A stretch of DNA of 42,676 bases, from positions 1 through 42,676 of the forward strand of contig CAYHPY010000026.1 of the NCBI GenBank assembly GCA_964358485.1. Reading direction: 5' to 3'. The stretch is from CAYHPY01 sp964358485. Lineage in GTDB: Bacteria > Elusimicrobiota > Elusimicrobia > UBA1565 > UBA9628. This document shows positions 37,275 to 42,676 of the stretch, piece after piece; the first letter of the stretch is position 1, and every line of letters starts with the position of its first letter. Under the pieces are notes generated by a model. The model was not told the DNA's origin, made no database searches, and saw only the letters and a list, made by a program, of their open reading frames with translations. Position numbers and translations under genes: made by a program.

Positions 37275-37810
37275 ATGGTGGAAAAAGGATGGGAGAAGCT
37301 GGTAGACGAGTTGGCCAAGATCAGCCATGGGCGGTCAAGCCATAAACGCACCGGCGACAAGAACGATGCCTTCTTCGAAGGGTGGGAAAGGCCCTAGACT
37401 ACGCGCTGACCGCGATTGCGGAGATTGAAGCCGTCAGGCAACCTCGACCGTCTACGAAACTCATATTTTGCTCAATGGAGGATGTCCAGCCCGAGAGTAT
37501 CGTCGAGCGCCGCCCGGCGAACGAGGTTGTCGTGGCGACGGATGCTCGAATCGAACAGCTGCAGGCGACCTACTTTTTCATGGTCGAACTTAATATTTTG
37601 CTCGGTGATCCTGACAGGGCGGCCCGATGCGAAACCGATGCCAACCAGCTCTATGTGACCCATCGGCCGAAGTCTCTAAAAGCTGAAAAGATGGAGTCGG
37701 CACCCAAGGGGCTGATCGCCAGGTTCCTCGGTGGTGCGACCCAAAAACGGCGCACCTACGCCTCAGGATGCCGGGAGAAGTGGTCGGGACTGCTGGATCA
37801 GATGAAGTAG
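37275..37810 (+). pseudogene. hypothetical gene, probably frameshifted
   Basis: An ATG at 37275 with AGGAG ten bases ahead opens a 40-codon frame (MVEKGWEKLVDELAKISHGR, then DKNDAFFEGWERP) that stops at 37395-37397. A second frame, from GTG 37382 to TAG 37810, codes 142 residues (MGKALDYALTAIAEIEAVRQ ... EKWSGLLDQMK). The two overlap by 16 bases in different frames, and the second has no start signal of its own, so a single protein of about 175 residues broken by an indel in the purine-rich GAAGGGTGGGAAAGG stretch is likely. I do not recognise the product. Alternatively these are two coupled genes or a sequencing error. GC content is low, as in the preceding gene. Confidence 0.5.
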
Positions 37811-37899
37811 AGAGTCTCGAGGAAAAATCGCTGGGCAGCTGCTGCCTTGAGACCGCCTCCAGCGGGGAGGCTGCCTGTGGAAGCCGGAAATAGGAAAAG

Positions 37900-38130
37900 C
37901 TATGAGTGGAGAAGGGCGACAAACTCTTCCACGGTCATGCCTGATTTCCTGATGACGGCCCGCAGGGTTCCCTTGGCCAACTCGGGGTGATTTGGGACAA
38001 CCAGGGTATTGGTGGAATGCCCGACGGTTTTTTGCATGACGACATGGCTTCCGGATTGGCGGACCCGCCGATAGCCCGCCTTCTCGAACGCCCGCAGGGC
38101 CTCCCTCGCGGAGATGCTCGGCAGGGACAT
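37900..38130 (-). CDS. hicA: HicA-family mRNA interferase toxin
   Basis: The 76-residue protein has the double-stranded-RNA-binding-like HicA fold: ISAREALRAFEKAGYRRVRQ, SGSHVVMQK with the catalytic His29, then LVVPNHPELAKGTLRAVIRK and SGMTVEEFVALL. All conserved elements (G-R--R--GSH, vPnHp-l--GTLR-I-r-aG---eF) are present. It cuts mRNA when free of HicB. It is the second gene of the pair, three bases after hicB; in most hicAB loci the toxin comes first. The ATG at 38130 is the only reasonable start. Confidence 0.92.
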   Translation of the reverse strand: MSLPSISAREALRAFEKAGYRRVRQSGSHVVMQKTVGHSTNTLVVPNHPELAKGTLRAVIRKSGMTVEEFVALLHS

Positions 38131-38133
38131 GTC

Positions 38134-38352
38134 CTAGACTTTGACTTCTAGCGTCGTGATCAGCGGAGGCGAGCCCAGGGCGTTCTTTAGCTCGCTTTTG
38201 GATGCCGTTTGGAGGTAGAGCTGAACGGCTTCCTTGAGATTGCGCAGAGCCAACTCAATGGTGTGGCCTTGGCTGGCCACGTCCAACTCGGGACAAAGGG
38301 CGACGTACCATCGGCCTTCTTTCTCGACGACCGCGGAGAAGGTGTAACTCAC
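38134..38352 (-). CDS. hicB: HicB-family antitoxin, short form
   Basis: The 72-residue protein is the partial-RNase-H-like domain of HicB: YTFSAVVEKEGRWYVALCPE, LDVASQGHTIELALRNLKEA and VQLYLQTA. The usual C-terminal DNA-binding (ribbon-helix-helix or helix-turn-helix) part is missing, so autoregulation must differ or be absent. It blocks the HicA toxin encoded three bases downstream. I place the start at GTG 38352 and not further upstream because a promoter (TTGCGT, 17 bases, TATACT) ends six bases before it. Confidence 0.88.
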   Translation of the reverse strand: MSYTFSAVVEKEGRWYVALCPELDVASQGHTIELALRNLKEAVQLYLQTASKSELKNALGSPPLITTLEVKV

Positions 38353-38358
38353 AACTCC

Positions 38359-38387
38359 AGTATAACAGACGGTTTGGCCCCACGCAA
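38359..38387 (-). promoter_or_regulatory. leaderless promoter of hicBA
   Basis: TTGCGT (38387-38382), 17 bases, TATACT (38364-38359) and six bases before the GTG at 38352, all on the minus strand. Confidence 0.78.
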
Positions 38388-38538
38388 GATCGAGACTTGT
38401 CCAATGCAAGATGAGCCTGTAACGGGCTCAGGCGGGGGGTGGATCGAAGCGATCCTCAAGCGGTTCGACCTTGACATCTAAAAGGCGCTTAAATCTTTCC
38501 GAAGACCATTTGTAAATTATGCTGGAAAAATCTTGAAG

Positions 38539-38562
38539 TGAACAGTCGGCGCCGACTGTTCA
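38539..38562. repeat. perfect 24-base palindrome
   Basis: TGAACAGTCGGC (38539-38550) is exactly complementary to 38551-38562, with no central spacer. CTGGAA (38522-38527) and TTCCAG (38574-38579) extend the symmetry outwards with mismatches between. Such sites bind dimeric proteins or form cruciforms. Confidence 0.75.
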
Positions 38563-38713
38563 GATTGAGGAAATTCCAGTACTTTTTGATGATGGGAATG
38601 TGCCGCTTCACAGAGGCATGCGGCCTTGATGGCCGCGGGGCGTCGGGTCCGGACTTTGTTCCCGAGGCATGCGGCCCGGCGCAGCCGGGACGCATGCCCC
38701 GGCCACCCCACAA

Positions 38714-38940
38714 CCGTCGTCGCCGAAATAGTTTTTTAGCCAAAAAAAACGATGGTTTTAAGTACCGAACATACAANNNNNNNNNNGGGCTTTGTGGGCG
38801 GGGGGGGGGGGGGGCGTTTTTTTGTCCCGGTGGCTGGGGCCCGGGCGCCGGGGGGCGGAATGCCCCGGCGACGACACTCCGGTCGTCGCCGAATTCGTTG
38901 TTTCGCCAAATCAACGGATGCTTTTACGTCCCGAACATCC
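38714..38940. repeat. imperfect direct repeat flanking the N gap
   Basis: The element at about 38714-38775 and the one at about 38878-38940 share CGTCGTCGCCGAA, a T-rich part, GCCAAA, CGATG/CGGATG, TTTTA and CCGAACATC in the same order, roughly three quarters identical by eye. GCATGCCCCGGC/GAATGCCCCGGC precedes both copies. The N-run lies right after the first copy, as expected where repeats break an assembly. Confidence 0.65.
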
Positions 38941-39040
38941 AAAGGATGTTGGTTCGGGACGTCCCGGACCTGAGAACTTTGGATGTCTGGGTCGGGCTTC
39001 GGGATGATATTTCTGATCGAAGGTCGACGAGTTCACCCTG

Positions 39041-39928
39041 CTAAAGCCGGAACCGGTCCAACGCCCGCTCGGCCAGCGGGTTGAGCCAGCGGCGCTGGCG
39101 GGCGATGAGGTGGACCGGCTCGTGGACGCCCAAGGCCTTGATCGGAAGGGCGACGAGCTTTCCGGCGGCGATGGGGTCCTTGAGCGTCTCCCTGTTCAGG
39201 GGGACGACGCCGCGTCCGGCCATGGCCAGCCGGCGGGCCAGCTCCACGTCCTGAACCTCGGCCACCACGTCCGGCTTGATCTTCCAGCGGGCGAAGAGGT
39301 CCAGGACCTGGTGATAGACCTGGCTGGGCTGGGCGGGCAGGATCATGGGCGCGCCGTCGAGCCCCTTGGGCAGGGGGCCGAGCTTGCGGGCCAGGGCGGG
39401 GGCCGCGGCCAGGGCCACGGGGACCCGTCCGGCCAGGCGGGAGACGAATTCCTCCCCTTCCTGCCCCGCCGGAGGCGTGTCCGAGAGGATCAAGTCCAGC
39501 CGGTGGGCGCGCAGGCCCGCCGTGAGATCGGCCAGGTCGTCCTCCCGCACGGTCAGATGCGCCTTGGGGAAAGCCGAGTAGAGGTGGTCCGCCAGGGCCT
39601 GGGCGATGGCCCTCGGGGTTCCGGTCACCAGGCCGATCTGGACCCGCAAGCGCCCCTCCAGCGGCCGGTCCTTCAGGGCGTCCGTCATTTCGGTGCCCAG
39701 GTCGAAGATGCGCTCCGCGTAGCCCAGCACCAAGCGCCCCGCCTCGGTCAGGTGGAGGCGCTGTTTCTTGCGATCGAAAAGCGGGCGCCCGAGGGAGGCT
39801 TCCAGCTCCCGGAGCTGGCCGCTGATCGTCGGCTGGGCCAGCAGGAGCTTCTCCTTGGCCTTGACGATGCTGCCTTCCTTGGCCACGATGGAAAAATAGT
39901 AGAGATGGTGGTAGTTCAGCGGGATCAT
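39041..39928 (-). CDS. LysR-family transcriptional regulator, NhaR-like
   Basis: The 295-residue regulator has the N-terminal helix-turn-helix (LNYHHLYYFSIVAKEGSIVK, then KEKLLLAQPTISGQLRELEA and SLGRPLFDRKKQRLHLTEAG), in the form N-HHL-YF--VAkeGSi--A---L--aQPTISgQL that is typical of NhaR, the activator of Na/H antiporter genes. The effector-binding part (about 92-295) starts LRVQIGLVTGTPRAIAQALA. It is transcribed away from terC; the 75 bases between them hold both promoters, so regulation of terC in response to Na, pH or metal is a fair guess. The true ligand is unknown. Confidence 0.88.
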   Translation of the reverse strand: MIPLNYHHLYYFSIVAKEGSIVKAKEKLLLAQPTISGQLRELEASLGRPLFDRKKQRLHLTEAGRLVLGYAERIFDLGTEMTDALKDRPLEGRLRVQIGLVTGTPRAIAQALADHLYSAFPKAHLTVREDDLADLTAGLRAHRLDLILSDTPPAGQEGEEFVSRLAGRVPVALAAAPALARKLGPLPKGLDGAPMILPAQPSQVYHQVLDLFARWKIKPDVVAEVQDVELARRLAMAGRGVVPLNRETLKDPIAAGKLVALPIKALGVHEPVHLIARQRRWLNPLAERALDRFRL

Positions 39929-39963
39929 CGTAAAAGACGAACAAGTTATAACATATTATCTGT

Positions 39964-39993
39964 TTGACCGAACAACCATCCGGCGGGTATACT
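39964..39993 (+). promoter_or_regulatory. promoter of terC in the divergent lysR-terC spacer
   Basis: TTGACC (39964-39969), 18 bases, TATACT (39988-39993), then ten bases before the ATG at 40004: a leader of about three bases. The AT-rich part just upstream (TTATAACATATTATC, 39945-39960) is a likely binding or promoter site for the LysR gene. Confidence 0.75.
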
Positions 39994-40003
39994 GTCGCCA
40001 CCG

Positions 40004-40939
40004 ATGCTTCCTTGGATCGTCTTCACCCTGCTGATCCTGGCCCTGCTCGCGCTGGACCTGGGGGTCTTTCACCGCAAGACCCACTCCGTCGGCGTGCGGG
40101 AGGCCCTGGGCTGGAGCGCCTTCTGGATTTCCTTGGCCATGCTCTTCAACGGCTGGCTGTACTGGGCCCGCGGGCCCCAGGCGGGCACGGAGTTTTTGGC
40201 GGGATACCTCATCGAGAAGTCCCTGAGCGTGGACAACATTTTCGTGTTTCTCACGCTCTTCTCCTATTTCAAGGTTCCCTCCCAATATCAGCACCGGGTC
40301 CTCTTTTGGGGCGTGTTGGGCGCGCTGGTCATGCGGGGCGCCATGATCGCGGCGGGGGCCGCTCTGCTGGACCGCTTCTCCTGGATCATCTACGCCTTCG
40401 GGGGTTTTCTCATCCTCACGGGCGTCCAAATGGCGCGCAAGACCGACCACGGGATGGATCCCGCCCGCAATCCGGTCGTGCGCCTGGTCCGCAAGCTCAT
40501 GCCGGTGACGGATTCCTATCACGGGCGGAGTTTCCTGGTCCGGGTCAACGGGGCCTGGGCGGCCACTCCCCTGCTCCTGGTCGTCCTGGTGGTGGAGGTC
40601 ACCGACGTCGTCTTCGCCGTGGACTCCATCCCCGCCATCTTCGCGGTCACGCAGGACCCCTTCCTGGTGTGGACCTCCAACGTCTTCGCCATCCTGGGCC
40701 TGCGGTCCCTGTATTTCGCCCTGGCGGGGGTCATGGACCGCTTCGTGTACCTCAAATACGGCCTGGCGGGAGTGCTGGTTTTCGTCGGAGGTAAGATGTG
40801 CGCCAGCGGGGTTTATCACATGTCCGCCTGGGTGTCCCTGGGCGTGATCGCGGCCCTGCTGGGAGGCTCCATCGCGGCGTCCTTCTCGGCGAGCCGGCCG
40901 CGGGCGGCGATGCCGGCGCGCGCGGGGAGCGCGGCATGA
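40004..40939 (+). CDS. terC: TerC/Alx-family integral membrane protein
   Basis: The 311-residue protein has eight or nine membrane helices and the family signatures: the N-terminal DLGVFHRKTHSVGVREALGW, EKSLSVDNIFVFLTLFSYF with the Asp-Asn pair in the membrane, VVEVTDVVFAVDSIPAIFAV with the second acidic pair, and SNVFAILGLRSLYFALAGVM. Members of the Alx/TerC group export Mn or handle metals during protein secretion; older names refer to tellurite resistance. No yybP-type riboswitch can precede it because the leader is only a few bases. Its stop overlaps the next small gene (ATGA). It heads an operon with a small membrane protein and htpX. Confidence 0.93.
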   Translation: MLPWIVFTLLILALLALDLGVFHRKTHSVGVREALGWSAFWISLAMLFNGWLYWARGPQAGTEFLAGYLIEKSLSVDNIFVFLTLFSYFKVPSQYQHRVLFWGVLGALVMRGAMIAAGAALLDRFSWIIYAFGGFLILTGVQMARKTDHGMDPARNPVVRLVRKLMPVTDSYHGRSFLVRVNGAWAATPLLLVVLVVEVTDVVFAVDSIPAIFAVTQDPFLVWTSNVFAILGLRSLYFALAGVMDRFVYLKYGLAGVLVFVGGKMCASGVYHMSAWVSLGVIAALLGGSIAASFSASRPRAAMPARAGSAA

Positions 40940-41142
40940 GGGCGGACGTCATCGGCTTCGTGCTCTGCTTGCTGGCGACCCTGGCCGCGGCGCGCTGGCT
41001 GCCGGGTTGGCTGGGTCTGCCGTCGGGCGTGGTGCAGGACCGGATTCTGATGGCCGCCCTGCCCCTGCTTGTGATTTTCATTTGGCGTTCGCGCTCGTCG
41101 CAACGAGTGGAGAAAAATGACTCCGGAGGTGCCTTGTCATGA
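40936..41142 (+). CDS. small membrane protein between terC and htpX
   Basis: The product has 68 residues with two hydrophobic stretches: VIGFVLCLLATLAAARWLPG and ILMAALPLLVIFIWRSRSSQ, then a polar tail. I do not recognise a family. The ATG at 40936 overlaps the terC stop and its TGA at 41140-41142 overlaps the htpX start, so all three are translationally coupled. The longer frame beginning at 40798 runs inside terC and is not needed. It may be an accessory subunit of TerC or HtpX. Confidence 0.7.
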   Translation: MRADVIGFVLCLLATLAAARWLPGWLGLPSGVVQDRILMAALPLLVIFIWRSRSSQRVEKNDSGGALS

Positions 41143-42035
41143 TCAAACGCGTCGCGCTCTTCCTGGCGGTCAATATCCTGGTGATGCTGACCATTTCCTT
41201 CGTGCTCCAGCTTCTGGGCGTGGGGCCGTACCTCACGGCCTACGGCCTGGACTATCGGTCCCTGGCGGCCTTCTGCCTGGTTTGGGGCATGGGCGGCGCC
41301 TTCGTCTCGTTGGCGTTGTCCCGGATCATGGCCAAGTGGATGATGGGCGTGAAAGTCATCCCCGCGCAAGGCGCCCCCGGCGAGCTGGGCGACCTGGTTC
41401 GCGCGGTCCATCGCCTGGCGGCCTCCGCGGGCCTGCCGGCCATGCCGGAGGTCGGAATTTACGAGAGCCCGGAGGTCAACGCCTTCGCCACGGGCCCGAC
41501 CAAGGCGCGCGCGCTGGTGGCCGTCTCCACCGGCCTGCTGCAAAGGATGAACCGCCGCCAACTGGAGGGCGTCCTTGGGCACGAGATCGCCCACATCGCC
41601 AACGGGGACATGGTGACCATGACCTTGGTCCAAGGGGTCGTCAACGCCTTCGTGATGTTCCTGGCCCGGGTCATCGCCTTCGCGGTCAGCCAGAACGTGA
41701 AGGAGGAGTCCCGGCGGATGGTGAATTTCATGACCACCATGGTCCTGGAGATTTGCCTGAGCCTCCTGGGGGCGGTCGTGGTCGCGTCCTTCTCGCGGCG
41801 CCGCGAGTTCCGGGCCGACGAGGGCGGGGCGGCGCTGGCGGGCCGGTCCGGCATGATCGACGCGCTAAGGGCGCTTCAAACTTACACCCGGACCATCGGG
41901 TTGGAGGAACAGCCCGCGCTGGCGACGCTCAAGATCTCGGGAAAATCCGGGGGCTTTTTGGCCCTGCTTTCGACCCACCCCTCGTTGGAGGAGCGCATCG
42001 CGCGCTTGGAGGGGCGGCAAAGCCCGGGAATTTGA
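41139..42035 (+). CDS. htpX: HtpX-like membrane zinc metalloprotease
   Basis: The 298-residue protease degrades misfolded inner-membrane proteins. The catalytic HEIAH motif is at His148-Glu149-xx-His152, the third zinc ligand Glu in RRREFRADEGGAAL, and four membrane segments are visible: two at the N-terminus (VALFLAVNILVMLTISFVLQ, SLAAFCLVWGMGGAFVSLAL) and two after the active site (VVNAFVMFLARVIAFAV, EICLSLLGAVVVASF). The length and the C-terminal LLSTHPSLEERIARL are typical. It ends the terC operon; stress regulation is likely in analogy to other bacteria but not seen in the sequence. Confidence 0.95.
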   Translation: MIKRVALFLAVNILVMLTISFVLQLLGVGPYLTAYGLDYRSLAAFCLVWGMGGAFVSLALSRIMAKWMMGVKVIPAQGAPGELGDLVRAVHRLAASAGLPAMPEVGIYESPEVNAFATGPTKARALVAVSTGLLQRMNRRQLEGVLGHEIAHIANGDMVTMTLVQGVVNAFVMFLARVIAFAVSQNVKEESRRMVNFMTTMVLEICLSLLGAVVVASFSRRREFRADEGGAALAGRSGMIDALRALQTYTRTIGLEEQPALATLKISGKSGGFLALLSTHPSLEERIARLEGRQSPGI

Positions 42036-42045
42036 AGAATATGAA

Positions 42046-42101
42046 TGCCAGGCACCTAACGGGGCGGGGGAAAGGTAAGAAAGTGGATACCTGGCACCTA
42101 A
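42046..42101. repeat. REP-like pair of CCTGGCACCTAA motifs
   Basis: TGCCAGGCACCTAA (42046-42059) and TACCTGGCACCTAA (42088-42101) are near-identical direct repeats in the convergent htpX-apt spacer, each with a partly palindromic core. The second is followed by the palindrome CACCTAATAGGTG (42095-42107) and includes the apt stop codon. Confidence 0.6.
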
Positions 42102-42628
42102 TAGGTGATGAGGGAGTGGATTTTCTTTCCGGGGATTTTTTCCCGGCCGTTGAGAAAGCCCAGCTCGATGAGAAAGCACACGCCGGCCAAAGTCCCCCCA
42201 AGGGCCGCGATCAGCTCGCAAGCGGCCTTGGCGGTGCCGCCGGTGGCCAGGACGTCGTCGATGAGCAGGACCTTGTCCTTGGGGCCCAAGGCGTCGGAAT
42301 GGGCCTCGATGGAGTCGGTGCCGTACTCCAGGGCGTAGGAGGCCTTGTGGACGGCGCGGGGGAGCTTCCCCTTTTTGCGGATGGGCACGACCCCGGCGCC
42401 CAGCCGGTAGGCCACCGGCGTGGCCAAAAGAAAGCCGCGGGACTCGATTCCCGCGACGACGGTTATCCCTTGCCCCAGGAAGGGAGCGGCCAGGTCGTCG
42501 ATCACCTTCTTGAACCCCGCCGCGTCGGCCAAGAGCGGCGTGATGTCCTTGAAGACGATCCCCTTTTTCGGGAAATCGGGGACGTCCTTGATGAGGGCCT
42601 TGAGGTCCGGCGCGGCGGCGGGGGCCAT
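42098..42628 (-). CDS. apt: adenine phosphoribosyltransferase
   Basis: The 176-residue enzyme makes AMP from adenine and PRPP for purine salvage. Typical features: the N-terminal IKDVPDFPKKGIVFKDITPL, GIESRGFLLATPVAYRLGAG, FVPIRK-like VVPIRKKGKLPRAV and the PRPP-binding motif VLLIDDVLATGGTAKAACEL. The length is normal. The ATG at 42628 has a purine-rich GGAAAGGGG upstream, so it is not leaderless; it probably belongs to an operon with the gene whose 3' end is at the window edge, only five bases away. Its stop lies in the REP-like repeat. Confidence 0.96.
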   Translation of the reverse strand: MAPAAAPDLKALIKDVPDFPKKGIVFKDITPLLADAAGFKKVIDDLAAPFLGQGITVVAGIESRGFLLATPVAYRLGAGVVPIRKKGKLPRAVHKASYALEYGTDSIEAHSDALGPKDKVLLIDDVLATGGTAKAACELIAALGGTLAGVCFLIELGFLNGREKIPGKKIHSLITY

Positions 42629-42633
42629 GATCG

Positions 42634-42675
42634 TTATTTCCCCTTTCCGTTGTCTTTGTCGACCACCCGCGTGAT
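42634..42675 (-). CDS. 3' end of an unidentified gene upstream of apt (partial)
   Basis: The last 13 codons of a frame entering from the right edge read ITRVVDKDNGKGK and stop with TAA at 42636-42634, five bases before the apt start. The closeness suggests an operon. Too little is present for a name. Confidence 0.4.
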   Translation of the reverse strand: MTRVVDKDNGKGK

Positions 42676-42676
42676 C

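Larger units (their letters stand above)
38410..39040. other. gene-free stretch with palindrome, tandem repeat and assembly gap
   Basis: About 630 bases between hicBA and the LysR gene with no credible gene. It holds a perfect 24-base palindrome (38539-38562), two imperfect copies of a roughly 62-base element on either side of an N-run at 38777-38786, long G-runs after the gap, and, at its end (39019-39041), a piece matching the 3' region of the ABC ATPase gene. The GAACATCC...GGATGTT segment at about 38932-38952 can form a further hairpin. Confidence 0.6.

Noticed and set aside
39990..40003. yybP-ykoY (Mn) riboswitch before terC
   Set aside because: The predicted leader is only about three bases, so no riboswitch fits.

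Overview
The window is about 42.7 kb of GC-rich DNA from a Gram-negative bacterium: it carries outer-membrane beta-barrels, a TolC-type protein, OmpA-like peptidoglycan-binding domains and Sec signal peptides. A run of ten Ns at 38777-38786 and a corrupted-looking first 80 bases suggest a scaffold from a metagenome assembly. The plsC-rpsA order, the long alginate-export-like porins and the secreted protein with an Ala-Pro-Ser-Leu repeat make me suspect Elusimicrobiota, but no marker here proves it. The genetic code looks standard, with TGA, TAA and TAG all ending genes.

Layout. (1) 1-3843: a housekeeping run made of a plsC end, an S1-domain ribosomal protein, a TPR protein and lysA, joined by 4-base start/stop overlaps from rpsA onward. 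(2) 3900-14629: accessory zone. It holds a small membrane protein, a hairpin-rich gene-free stretch, an AT-rich spacer with DnaA-box-like sites, a Phd/ParE pair, two outer-membrane barrels, a YfgM-like protein, a tRNA-Arg and four modules built on minimal nucleotidyltransferases, one broken by an amber codon. (3) 14796-20837: heavy-metal operon coding a His-rich periplasmic protein, a CzcC-type channel, a CzcA-type RND pump and an EamA exporter with a His-rich tail. No adaptor (CzcB) gene is present. (4) 20933-27544: a 3-hydroxybutyrate-dehydrogenase-like SDR, a Coq4-like protein, two alpha/beta hydrolases, PPK2 and a Ycf46-like AAA ATPase. (5) 27693-36702: an eight-gene operon, the most interesting part of the window. 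(6) 36703-39040: lower-GC island with unknown genes, HicBA and the assembly gap. (7) 39041-42676: an NhaR-like LysR regulator divergent from terC, a small membrane protein, htpX and apt.

The eight-gene operon codes, in order, a periplasmic solute-binding domain fused to an OmpA-like domain, a membrane-anchored von Willebrand A protein, a second membrane-anchored solute-binding/OmpA fusion, a membrane coiled-coil protein, TelA, a classical solute-binding protein of the urea-carboxylase-region type, an ABC permease and an ABC ATPase. All genes overlap or lie within 11 bases of each other. I read it as one envelope-spanning import or sensing machine, with two binding proteins tethered to peptidoglycan and a TelA/coiled-coil part on the inner membrane. 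I know of no experimental description of such a system.

A second theme is promoter layout. At about a dozen first genes a -10 box sits 5-7 bases before the start codon, usually with a TTGAC-like -35 box 17 bases further up, so the transcript should begin at or next to the start codon (leaderless mRNA). Downstream genes use overlapping start/stop codons or Shine-Dalgarno sites. This corrects several gene starts, because in two places the -35 box TTGACA can be mistaken for a TTG start codon.
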